Notes under the pieces: model-generated
What the model was told of the DNA's origin: nothing
Seen by the model: only the letters and a program-made list of their open reading frames with translations
Databases searched by the model: none
Source of the DNA: Chitinophagaceae bacterium
GTDB taxonomy: Bacteria > Bacteroidota > Bacteroidia > Chitinophagales > Chitinophagaceae
Direction: 5' to 3'
NCBI GenBank assembly: GCA_018061385.1
Contig: JAGOUF010000089.1
Location: 1 to 7,928, forward strand
DNA: 7,928 bases
Shown here: piece by piece, positions 1-5,916 of the stretch
Layout: every line of letters starts with the position of its first letter
How positions within the stretch are numbered: the first letter of the stretch is position 1
Program-made: the position numbers and the translations under genes

Positions 1-533
1 CTATTGGGGTTTAACAAACATGCAGTTGACGTAAGTAAAGTACCAGCTCCATTAAATTCAACTGAACCGCCTTCCATTATAATACCAGGATTGAATACTG
101 GAATATTATAATGTTTACCTATTAAAGTTGGAATAACATCATCTAAATCAAATGGAGGATATTTACCACCCCAAGCATTATAACCCCAATCTACAATGGC
201 TTTTTTGGGTTCTGTTTTATGTAATAAAAATGCAGGGCCATGATCTCTACACCAAGCATCATTGGTTGGATGAATAAAGAATTCTATTTTGGTTAAATCA
301 ACATTGGCTTTTTGTAAATGACCATTAGCAAAGACTTTCATTGCTTCGCTATTTACATTAATACATACACGTTCACTTAAAGCTAGATACTTTACAAACT
401 CACTGTAATACGGATAAATTGTATCAATTTTTTCTGGCCATGATGCTTCTTTATGAGGCCAGCTAAGCCAAGTTGCATCATGTTTTGCAAATTCTGCAGG
501 AAAGTAATAGCCGAGATTTTTGGGCGTTTGCAT
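1..533 (-). CDS. aguA: Agmatine deiminase (partial, N-terminal half)
   Basis: Predicted to hydrolyse agmatine to N-carbamoylputrescine and ammonia, the second step of the arginine decarboxylase route to putrescine, in the cytoplasm. Translating the minus strand from the ATG at 533-531 gives 177 complete residues with no stop before the window edge. Family (PAD_porph/agmatine deiminase) signatures are visible: WLSWPH at residues 22-27, NDAWCRDHGP at 91-100 (R96-D97 is the substrate-contacting Arg-Asp of the fold), NAWGGKYPPFDLDD at 119-132, and EGGSVEFNGAGTLLTS at 154-169. Family members run about 340-370 residues, so roughly half is present; the catalytic His and the C-terminal nucleophilic Cys lie beyond the edge and cannot be checked. 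The start codon directly abuts the TAA of the upstream nuclease gene (536-534), so it is probably translated by coupling. aguB two genes upstream supplies the next pathway step, which supports agmatine over peptidyl-arginine as substrate. Confidence 0.92.
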   Translation of the reverse strand, partial: MQTPKNLGYYFPAEFAKHDATWLSWPHKEASWPEKIDTIYPYYSEFVKYLALSERVCINVNSEAMKVFANGHLQKANVDLTKIEFFIHPTNDAWCRDHGPAFLLHKTEPKKAIVDWGYNAWGGKYPPFDLDDVIPTLIGKHYNIPVFNPGIIMEGGSVEFNGAGTLLTSTACLLNPN

Positions 534-1661
534 TTATAATTTCTTTTTAAGTTCTTTTTCTAATTGTTTAATCGTAGGTAATTGCGATTGTATATTTTTA
601 GGTAGTGTACTTTGCACTCTATACTCAGATACACCTAATGGTGCTTTTACATTTTTTAGTGCATATTCAACCACTACTTTATTTGGTGTTTTACACAGTA
701 ATAAACCTATTGTTGGATTATCGGTTGTTTGCTTTATATCTGCATCTACTGCATTCAAATAAAAGTTAAGCTTGCCTATAAACTCTGGTTTAAAATCTTC
801 TACTTTTAATTCTACCACTACATAGCAGTGCAATCTGGTATGATAAAATAACAAATCAATATAAAAAGCATCTCCATTAACTTGTATGGGAAATTGCTTG
901 CCCATGTATGCAAAGCCTTGTCCAAGCTCTAATAAAAAAATTTTTATGTGATTGATTAAGTTGCTTTCCAGTTCTCTTTCTGTTATATCTAAAGTCATTC
1001 CCAATAACTCAAAGTTGTACGGGTTTTTAAATGTTTCTTTGGCTAAATCTGATTGTAATTTGGGTAATGTAAGTTCAAAATTATTGATAGATTTTCCTTG
1101 TCGTTTATACAGTTTACTACTTATTTGTGCAACCAACACACTACGGCTCCAATTATTTTTAACGGTTTCAGTAATATAAAAAAGAGCTTCCTCGATTGTT
1201 TTTACTTTAGAGACAATTTCTCTATGATGACCCCAAGGAATTTGTCCCACAAGCTGTGGGATTTTTTCATTTTGTAAGGCTTTTTCGGGTAATTGTCCCA
1301 CAGCTTGTGGGACAATTATATCTTTACTGGGCTTGCGTTTGATAGAAGTGGTAATATTTTTTTGAGCTGTATTGCTTGTATAAAACAAGTACCATTTTTT
1401 GATGTAAAAAAGATTGGTTCTTGAAAAACCTTTTATTTCAGGAAAAGCTTTTAATAAATCAATAGAAAGTTGATTTATTAATCCATCGCCCCAATTGCTA
1501 TTGACTTCTTTTTCACATATTTCTTTGCCTAGTAACCAATATAAAGACAATAGCTCTTTGTTTACAACAATCGATGCTTTTAACTGAGCTTGTTGTATTT
1601 GCTGCTTTATTTCACCTAGCCAAGATTTATATGTTCTATTTTTTTGAAGAGTTGTGGGCAT
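534..1661 (-). CDS. DUF1016/YhcG-family predicted PDDEXK nuclease
   Basis: A 375-residue protein of the two-domain DUF1016 family. The N-terminal helical DUF1016_N domain covers about residues 10-165 and includes the family-typical motif QIPWGHHREIVSKVK at 140-154. The C-terminal PDDEXK nuclease-like domain covers about 195-350; the catalytic pattern is visible as D269 in FYIDLLFYH and E284-x-K286 in VVELKVEDF. The length is normal for the family and the frame is intact, so the protein is probably active. Cellular function is not established; the fold implies DNA or RNA cleavage, and relatives often travel with restriction loci and mobile regions. It lies between aguB (12-nt gap) and aguA (0-nt gap), same strand, with no obvious link to polyamine metabolism. 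An odd feature is the in-frame duplicated word VPQAVGQLP (117-125) and IPQLVGQIP (134-142), 17 residues apart, encoded by palindromic DNA. Domain assignment is firm; role is unknown. Confidence 0.88.
   Translation of the reverse strand: MPTTLQKNRTYKSWLGEIKQQIQQAQLKASIVVNKELLSLYWLLGKEICEKEVNSNWGDGLINQLSIDLLKAFPEIKGFSRTNLFYIKKWYLFYTSNTAQKNITTSIKRKPSKDIIVPQAVGQLPEKALQNEKIPQLVGQIPWGHHREIVSKVKTIEEALFYITETVKNNWSRSVLVAQISSKLYKRQGKSINNFELTLPKLQSDLAKETFKNPYNFELLGMTLDITERELESNLINHIKIFLLELGQGFAYMGKQFPIQVNGDAFYIDLLFYHTRLHCYVVVELKVEDFKPEFIGKLNFYLNAVDADIKQTTDNPTIGLLLCKTPNKVVVEYALKNVKAPLGVSEYRVQSTLPKNIQSQLPTIKQLEKELKKKL
1237..1313 (-). repeat. In-frame direct duplication of a palindromic 26-nt word, period 51 nt
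   Basis: Two copies lie within the nuclease gene: 1313-1288 and 1262-1237 on the minus strand, 20 of 26 bases identical by hand alignment. They encode residues 117-125 and 134-142. The 7-base arms TCCCACA and TGTGGGA are identical in both copies; the 3-base centre is AGC in one and GCT in the other when read on the same strand, meaning the centre is inverted between copies. The second (protein-level) copy is the one fused to the conserved PWGHH motif, so it is probably the ancestral one. Confidence 0.85.
1245..1261. repeat. Shorter inverted repeat, 7-bp arms, 3-nt loop, inside the nuclease CDS
   Basis: TCCCACA (1245-1251) and TGTGGGA (1255-1261) around AGC. The 17-base unit is the exact reverse complement of 1296-1312, the core of the larger hairpin, so the two units could also pair with one another. 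Confidence 0.85.
1290..1318. repeat. Perfect inverted repeat, 13-bp arms, 3-nt loop, inside the nuclease CDS
   Basis: Arms are 1290-1302 (TAATTGTCCCACA) and 1306-1318 (TGTGGGACAATTA) around the loop GCT. No run of T follows on the transcribed strand, so it is not a usual terminator. It is a strong cruciform or mRNA hairpin in the middle of an open frame. Confidence 0.85.
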
Positions 1662-1673
1662 TGTTTATGCAGT

Positions 1674-2549
1674 TTAATCCTCATCAATAAATCGTTTCGT
1701 AATTGGCTGATAACTATCAATTCTTCTATCTCTTAAAAATGGCCAATGGGTTCTATATTGATCTGTTTTTTGTGTATCAATTTCTACAACTGTTGTTTCT
1801 TCATTATCGTGAGATGCCTTGTACAACAAGCTTCCAAAAGGATTTGCTACAAAACTTCCACCCCAAAATTTCATTGCACCATCTTGCTCTAAACCAACTC
1901 TATTTACACTTACTACATGCACACCATTAGCAATTGCATGGCTACGTTGCATGGTTTGCCAAGCATTGTATTGCTCGGTATTGGTTGCTTCATCTTGATT
2001 GGCTGCCCAACCAATTGCTGTTGGATAAAACAATATCTCAGCACCCATTAAAGCAGTAATTCTACTTGCTTCAGGATACCATTGATCCCAACAAATTAAT
2101 ACTCCAATAGTAGCAAATTTTGTTTTAAAAACTTTATAACCTAAATCGCCGGGTGTAAAATAAAATTTCTCGTAATATGCAGGATCGTCGGGAATGTGCA
2201 TTTTTCGGTATTTGCCCAAATAAGTTCCATCGGCATCTATAACAGCTGTTGTATTGTGGTATAAACCTTGTGTTCTTTTCTCAAATAAACTTGCAATAAT
2301 TACCACACCCAATTCTTTGGCAACAGCACTTAAAGCATTGGTACTATCTCCAGGAATACTTTCTGCTAGTTTAAAATTTTCATACTCTTCTACATCACAG
2401 AAATATAAAGATGTAAACAATTCTTGTAAACAAACAATTTTTGCTCCTTTAGCAGCAGCCTCTTTTGTTTTCTCAACAGCTTTTTGCAAGTTGGCTTCTT
2501 TACTGCCACTGCATGTCATTTGTACTAACCCTATTTGTACTTTGTTCAT
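1674..2549 (-). CDS. aguB: N-carbamoylputrescine amidase
   Basis: A 291-residue carbon-nitrogen hydrolase (nitrilase superfamily) predicted to hydrolyse N-carbamoylputrescine to putrescine, CO2 and ammonia in the cytoplasm. The nitrilase triad is visible: E43 in CLQELFTSLYF, K116 in KYRKMHIPDD and C153 in VLICWDQWYPEA; the auxiliary Glu is probably E127 in YYEKFYFTPGD. The segments HIPDDPAYYEKFYFTPGD (118-135) and NEDEAT-like acyl-site region followed by NAWQTMQRSHAIANG are typical of the AguB group rather than of beta-ureidopropionases, and the length matches the family. It is the first gene of the operon: a Bacteroidota -7 box ends 17 nt upstream of the ATG, and the start at 2549 leaves only a very short leader without a Shine-Dalgarno sequence. 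Pairing with agmatine deiminase downstream (separated by the nuclease gene) completes the agmatine-to-putrescine pathway. Confidence 0.95.
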   Translation of the reverse strand: MNKVQIGLVQMTCSGSKEANLQKAVEKTKEAAAKGAKIVCLQELFTSLYFCDVEEYENFKLAESIPGDSTNALSAVAKELGVVIIASLFEKRTQGLYHNTTAVIDADGTYLGKYRKMHIPDDPAYYEKFYFTPGDLGYKVFKTKFATIGVLICWDQWYPEASRITALMGAEILFYPTAIGWAANQDEATNTEQYNAWQTMQRSHAIANGVHVVSVNRVGLEQDGAMKFWGGSFVANPFGSLLYKASHDNEETTVVEIDTQKTDQYRTHWPFLRDRRIDSYQPITKRFIDED

Positions 2550-2566
2550 AGTAAAAAATTGAAGTG

Positions 2567-2574
2567 CAAAAGTA
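2567..2574 (-). promoter_or_regulatory. Bacteroidota -7 promoter box for aguB operon
   Basis: On the minus strand the sequence reads TACTTTTG followed by CA, a full match to the TAnnTTTG box used by the Bacteroidota primary sigma factor. No clear TTTG -33 element is seen at the expected distance. If used, transcription would begin near 2560 and give a 5' leader of only about ten nucleotides before the aguB ATG. This is inference from consensus match and position. Confidence 0.55.
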
Positions 2575-2695
2575 AGTACCCTGCCTGATTAATTAGTTAA
2601 GATGAAGAAAGCTTTTTAAAGGATGAATGGCAATATATTATTATCAAAATTGCAGCAGTAACTTAGCTTTTCTGCTCATACAACAAATTGCCTAA

Positions 2696-3562
2696 ATGAA
2701 AAAAAGTTTACTGCTGGTGCTGTTAACCTTAATTGCACATTCAACTTTTTCACAAAAACTACCGTGTAGTAACCCAGCTTACAGACAATTTGATTTCTGG
2801 ATTGGCGACTGGGATGCTTTTGGAATAAATGGTACAAAAGCAGGCAATAGTAAAATAAGTTTAATTTTAGATAGCTGTATTGTTTTAGAAGAATGGGTAA
2901 GTGCCACTACAAACAACAATTTTAGATACAGTGGAAAAAGCTATAATACTTACAATAATAGTTTAAAACAATGGCAACAAACCTGGGTAGACAATATAGG
3001 AAACACCACTTTTTTTACTAAAGGAATTTACAGCAACAATAGCATTTTATATTTAACTGAGCCTTTTGAATTTATTAAAGATTCTATGGCTATTAGAAAA
3101 CTTAGCTTCTTTAATATTAATGCAAACACTGTTAGGCAACTGGGAGAAATAAGCAAAGACAATGGCAGAACTTGGGTAACAGAATATGATTTAGAGTATA
3201 GACGCAAGCAAGAGAACCCTGAAGCAACAATTACATTACTTTTTAACAACATGACAAAAGCATATAACACTGGAAAGTTTGAAGAAGTTGCTAACTACTA
3301 TACAATCACTGGAAAAGTAGTTGGCAATAATGTTGAAATAAGTGGTAAAAACAATTTAATAACTTATTGGAAAAGCTTTTCAAATTTAGGTGGTTCGTGG
3401 CAATTGATTGCAGATAAGGTAGAAAAAATTGGAGAACAATTTTGGGTTAAAGGCAAGTCTATTATTACAGATAAAAACAAAAAGAAACACCAAGTTAGCT
3501 TTACCTTAATTTTAGTAAAAGAAAATGAAAATGTGAAAATAGTTCAAGATACTTACTGGTAA
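2696..3562 (+). CDS. Secreted two-domain protein: DUF1579-like plus NTF2-like
   Basis: A 288-residue exported protein. Residues 1-19 form a signal peptide (KK, then a Leu-rich core, ending STFS before Q20), with no lipobox Cys directly at the cleavage site. The first domain, about 26-170, starts with QFDFWIGDWDAF (31-42) and contains EEWV (65-68) and WQQTWVDNIG (93-102), a pattern seen in DUF1579-like/lipocalin-type beta-barrel proteins of Bacteroidota. The second domain, about 175-288, runs LLFNNMTKAYNTGKFEEVANYYT and ends in a strand KIVQDTYW, resembling NTF2-like/SnoaL/DUF4440 pocket domains. C24 and C61 might form a disulfide after export. No catalytic residues can be assigned; ligand binding is a guess from the folds. 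It is divergent from aguB with 146 nt between; a weak TAGCTTTT (2664-2671, one mismatch to the -7 consensus) is the only promoter candidate. No terminator is visible before the next gene. Confidence 0.85.
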   Translation: MKKSLLLVLLTLIAHSTFSQKLPCSNPAYRQFDFWIGDWDAFGINGTKAGNSKISLILDSCIVLEEWVSATTNNNFRYSGKSYNTYNNSLKQWQQTWVDNIGNTTFFTKGIYSNNSILYLTEPFEFIKDSMAIRKLSFFNINANTVRQLGEISKDNGRTWVTEYDLEYRRKQENPEATITLLFNNMTKAYNTGKFEEVANYYTITGKVVGNNVEISGKNNLITYWKSFSNLGGSWQLIADKVEKIGEQFWVKGKSIITDKNKKKHQVSFTLILVKENENVKIVQDTYW

Positions 3563-3612
3563 GTTTTTCTAAAAAGGAGTACAATTATTTCTTTACCCTA
3601 AACAAAAAATAT

Positions 3613-3999
3613 ATGAATTACAAAAGTGCAATAAGTTGGTTTGAAATACCAGCTACAGATTTAGATAGAGCTACAAAATTTTATGAAGCTTTATTCGAAG
3701 TACAACTTATTCCAATGGATACGCCAAATATTAAAATGAGAATGTTTCCTGTTGCCGATATGATAAATGATATTGGAGGAGCTATTGTTGATAGTGGTGG
3801 TTTTCATAAACCTTCTGGTAACGATGGGGTACTCATTTATTTAAATGCTAATCCAGATGTACAAAGTGTTGTAGATAAAGTTGAAGCTGCCGGAGGCTCC
3901 ATCTTTTTACCAAAAACTGAGATTAGTCTTGAGTTTGGTTTTATGGCTATTATTATTGACACTGAAGGAAACAGAGTTGGTTTACATTCAATTGTATAA
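3613..3999 (+). CDS. VOC/glyoxalase-fold family protein
   Basis: A 128-residue single-module-pair VOC protein. The opening SWFEIPATDLDRATKFYEALF (residues 8-28, quoted in two parts: SWFEIPATDLDRA and TKFYEALF) and the closing IIIDTEGNRVGLHS (113-126) are hallmark VOC strands, with the second-half helix VQSVVDKVEAAGGSIFLPKT between. Members include glyoxalases, dioxygenases and drug-binding proteins; this short PhnB/glyoxalase-like group is generally uncharacterised. Possible metal ligands are E11 and H125, but the set is incomplete by eye, so enzymatic activity is not assured. It is cytoplasmic (no signal peptide). It is the first of three closely spaced genes (12 nt and 6 nt gaps). An AAAGGAG at 3573-3579 is too far upstream of the ATG to serve as its ribosome site. 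Confidence 0.9.
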   Translation: MNYKSAISWFEIPATDLDRATKFYEALFEVQLIPMDTPNIKMRMFPVADMINDIGGAIVDSGGFHKPSGNDGVLIYLNANPDVQSVVDKVEAAGGSIFLPKTEISLEFGFMAIIIDTEGNRVGLHSIV

Positions 4000-4011
4000 A
4001 GTGAAAAACCT

Positions 4012-4473
4012 ATGAAACTATTTACTTTTTTAATTATTGTAGCAACATTTCTTTCTTATAATAAGAAAGATGATTTCACCAATTTGTTTCAACTAACAGG
4101 CTCTTGGCAAATGAAAACACCAAGAGTTACTATTGGTGAAATATGGACCAAAAATAATGAGCATCAACTTTCAAGTAAAGCATACTACTTAAAAAATACA
4201 GATACTATTTTTACTGAAAGCGTATTACTACATAGTAACAAAGCAGGTATTTTTTATACTGCAACAGCTGCAAATCAAAACAACGAACAACCTATAGACT
4301 TTAAGCTTACGTCATCACTAAATAACAAGTTTGTTTTTGAAAATAAAAAGCATGATTTTCCAAAAAGAATTTTGTATGAATTTGTAAACCCAGACTCGAT
4401 ACATGCATTTATAGACGATGGCAAAGAACCTACAACAAAACGAAAGAACTTTTATTTCTCTAGAATAAAATAA
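4012..4473 (+). CDS. DUF6265-like small exported protein with lost lipobox Cys
   Basis: A 153-residue protein with a hydrophobic N-terminus (LFTFLIIVATFL, residues 3-14). The mature part contains LTGSWQMKTPRVTIGEIWTK (28-47) and FENKKHDFPKRILYEF (104-119, including the HDFPKRI motif), the two landmarks of DUF6265-type beta-sandwich proteins; family function is unknown. The N-terminus has the form of a Bacteroidota lipoprotein, FLS-x-NKKDD, but the position where Cys is expected is Tyr16 (TAT, 4057-4059). As written it could be a signal-anchored or secreted protein rather than a lipoprotein. It follows the VOC gene by 12 nt and precedes the DUF1801 gene by 6 nt, so it is co-transcribed. The DUF6265 assignment is from motif recall and is less certain than the export prediction. 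Confidence 0.75.
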   Translation: MKLFTFLIIVATFLSYNKKDDFTNLFQLTGSWQMKTPRVTIGEIWTKNNEHQLSSKAYYLKNTDTIFTESVLLHSNKAGIFYTATAANQNNEQPIDFKLTSSLNNKFVFENKKHDFPKRILYEFVNPDSIHAFIDDGKEPTTKRKNFYFSRIK

Positions 4474-4479
4474 TTAACC

Positions 4480-4941
4480 ATGCAATCAAGTGTAAAAACA
4501 GTTCTTGAATATATTCAAGAGTTACCTGAAGATAGAAAAAAGGCCATTGAACAATTACGTAAAACAATCAACAAAAACTTACCAAAAGGTTTTAAAGAAG
4601 GAATGAGTTATGGTATGATTGGATGGTTTGTACCTCACTCAATTTATCCAAATGGATACCACTGTAAACCAACAGATCCATTGCCTTTCGCAGGGTTGGC
4701 TTCTCAAAAAAATAATATTTCATTTTACCATATGGGTGTTTATAGTATGCCCAATTTATTGGAATGGTTTACTGCTGAATATTCAAAGTTGAATTTAGGA
4801 AAATTAGATATGGGTAAAAGCTGTGTTCGTTTTAAAAAAATGGATAAAATTCCATATGAATTAATTGGTGAATTGTGTTCAAAAATTACTGTTGAACAAT
4901 GGATTGAATGTTATGAAACTGTTCTAAATAAAAAAAAGTAA
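4480..4941 (+). CDS. DUF1801 domain-containing protein
   Basis: A 153-residue cytoplasmic protein of the DUF1801 (YdhG-like) fold. Visible landmarks: VLEYIQELPEDRKKAIEQLR (8-27) as the leading helix pair, EGMSYGMIGWFVP (40-52), the pocket strand NNISFYHMGVYS (78-89), and GKLDMGKSCVRFKKMDKIPY (107-126), in which DMGKSCVRFK corresponds to the family GK-x-C/S-hRF motif. Length is normal. The fold is related to iron-chaperone frataxin-like proteins such as B. subtilis YdhG, but a role here is not shown. It is the last gene of the VOC unit; a terminator follows 21 nt after its stop. Confidence 0.88.
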   Translation: MQSSVKTVLEYIQELPEDRKKAIEQLRKTINKNLPKGFKEGMSYGMIGWFVPHSIYPNGYHCKPTDPLPFAGLASQKNNISFYHMGVYSMPNLLEWFTAEYSKLNLGKLDMGKSCVRFKKMDKIPYELIGELCSKITVEQWIECYETVLNKKK

Positions 4942-4962
4942 TCGTTTGTTTTTTAATTGTGT

Positions 4963-5011
4963 AAGGTTATGAAGGCAGGTTCGTAAATACCAGCAATCAT
5001 AACCTTTTTTT
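4963..5011 (+). terminator. Rho-independent terminator after the DUF1801 gene
   Basis: Perfect 10-bp outer stem AAGGTTATGA (4963-4972) with TCATAACCTT (4997-5006), followed by a T run at 5005-5011. The 24-nt interior can fold further (4975-4980 with 4989-4994, one A-A mismatch, 8-nt loop), making a long bulged hairpin. It separates the VOC-DUF1801 unit from the DoxX operon. Confidence 0.75.
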
Positions 5012-5029
5012 ATAGATTTATTTAATAAT

Positions 5030-5037
5030 TGGTTTTG
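5030..5037 (+). promoter_or_regulatory. Possible -7 box for the DoxX-DinB-NRDE-ATP-grasp operon
   Basis: TGGTTTTG followed by CA differs by one base from TAnnTTTG and sits 20 nt before the DoxX ATG, just beyond the preceding terminator. No clear -33 TTTG element is seen. Position is right for a new transcription unit, but the sequence match alone is weak. Confidence 0.3.
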
Positions 5038-5057
5038 CAAAATTTCATATTGAAACA

Positions 5058-5444
5058 ATGAAAAAAACAGTATTACTACTTTGGATTTGCCGAATTACAG
5101 CAGCTACGCTTATGTTGCAGACATTATATTTTAAGTTTAGTGGAGCAGAAGAATCCATTTATATTTTTTCTACAATTGGTATTGAACCTTGGGGAAGAAT
5201 TGGAACTGGAGTTGCTGAATTAATTGCTAGTATTTTAATCCTTATTCCTAGAACATCCGTATATGGAGCATTAATGGCAATGGGCATAATGGCTGGTGCA
5301 ATAATATCGCATATATTTATTTTGGGCATAATAGTACAAGGTGATGGAGGGCAATTATTTTTATATGCAATAATTGTATTTATTTGCTCTTTGTACCTTG
5401 TTTATCAACAACGAAAGCAATTGTTTAACTTGATAAGAAAATAA
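5058..5444 (+). CDS. DoxX-like small integral membrane protein
   Basis: A 128-residue protein with four predicted membrane segments at about residues 5-24, 48-64, 68-92 and 98-117, then a basic tail (QQRKQLFNLIRK). The segment YFKFSGAEESIYIF (24-37) followed by GIEPWGRIGTGVAEL (41-55) and the glycine-rich third helix with ISHIFILGI is characteristic of the DoxX/MauE-like superfamily. Such proteins act in the inner membrane; some relatives take part in quinone-linked or thiol redox reactions, but no cofactor motif or CxxC is visible here, so a reaction cannot be named. It is the first gene of a four-gene unit; its TAA is separated from the next ATG by one nucleotide. Confidence 0.85.
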   Translation: MKKTVLLLWICRITAATLMLQTLYFKFSGAEESIYIFSTIGIEPWGRIGTGVAELIASILILIPRTSVYGALMAMGIMAGAIISHIFILGIIVQGDGGQLFLYAIIVFICSLYLVYQQRKQLFNLIRK

Positions 5445-5445
5445 T

Positions 5446-5916
5446 ATGACTGAAAAAATTATCAACGATTTAATTCATTTACTGCAACAAATTAGCGATG
5501 CTGATTATTCCAAAAAAATAGAACGATTAAATAACTCAACAATTGGTCAACATGTAAGGCACTCAATAGAAATGTATCAATGTATTATAAATAACTCTAA
5601 CGAAGAAGAAGTAAACTATAGTAACAGAAAAAGAGATATTGTAATTGAAACTTCATCAAACTATGCTATACAATATTTACAAACAATTGTGCAGCAAATA
5701 CAAAACAATGATCGAATTGTTTATGTAAAAAACAACGACGATGATGTTGCTGCATTATCAAGCTACAACAGAGAAGTTGCTTATTGTAACGAACATTTAA
5801 TTCATCATTTAGCATTAATAAAGGTGGCGTTACAAGAAACCAATCAATATAATATTTCAAGCACTTTTGGCATTGCCCCTTCTACCATTAAATATAGAGA
5901 GCAATGTGCACAGTAA
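5446..5916 (+). CDS. DinB-fold family protein, putative metal-dependent
   Basis: A 156-residue four-helix-bundle protein of the DinB/YfiT superfamily. Candidate metal-binding histidines are visible: H36 and H39 in TIGQHVRHSIEMYQC, and the H117-xxx-H121 pattern in CNEHLIHHLALI on the last core helix, with H120 alongside. The C-terminal FGIAPSTIKYRE (141-152) is an extension that I associate with the Bacteroidota branch. Superfamily members include bacillithiol and mycothiol S-transferases, maleylpyruvate isomerase and the DinB part of EgtB, so a metal-dependent transfer or thiol reaction is possible, but the substrate is unknown. It starts 1 nt after the DoxX stop and overlaps the NRDE gene by 13 nt, so translation of the two is likely coupled. 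The complete His set suggests it binds metal. Confidence 0.87.
   Translation: MTEKIINDLIHLLQQISDADYSKKIERLNNSTIGQHVRHSIEMYQCIINNSNEEEVNYSNRKRDIVIETSSNYAIQYLQTIVQQIQNNDRIVYVKNNDDDVAALSSYNREVAYCNEHLIHHLALIKVALQETNQYNISSTFGIAPSTIKYREQCAQ

Noticed and set aside
952..1179. Plus-strand open frame opposite the nuclease gene
   Set aside because: Antisense shadow of the PDDEXK domain region without start context or homology signs.
1237..1318. CRISPR-like repeat-spacer pattern from the two palindromic words
   Set aside because: Only two units, inside an intact reading frame, with no further copies and no cas genes.
2254..2562. Plus-strand open frame of about 100 codons opposite aguB
   Set aside because: It is antisense to a gene with clear catalytic motifs and has no recognisable domain; low G+C coding on the other strand produces such shadows.
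2659..2671. Promoter boxes TAACTTAG and TAGCTTTT before the 288-residue secreted protein gene
   Set aside because: Each has a mismatch to TAnnTTTG and neither has a -33 element, so they are not listed as features.
3573..3579. AAAGGAG as a Shine-Dalgarno site
   Set aside because: It is over 30 nt upstream of the VOC ATG and no other start codon lies at a proper distance; Bacteroidota seldom depend on such sites.
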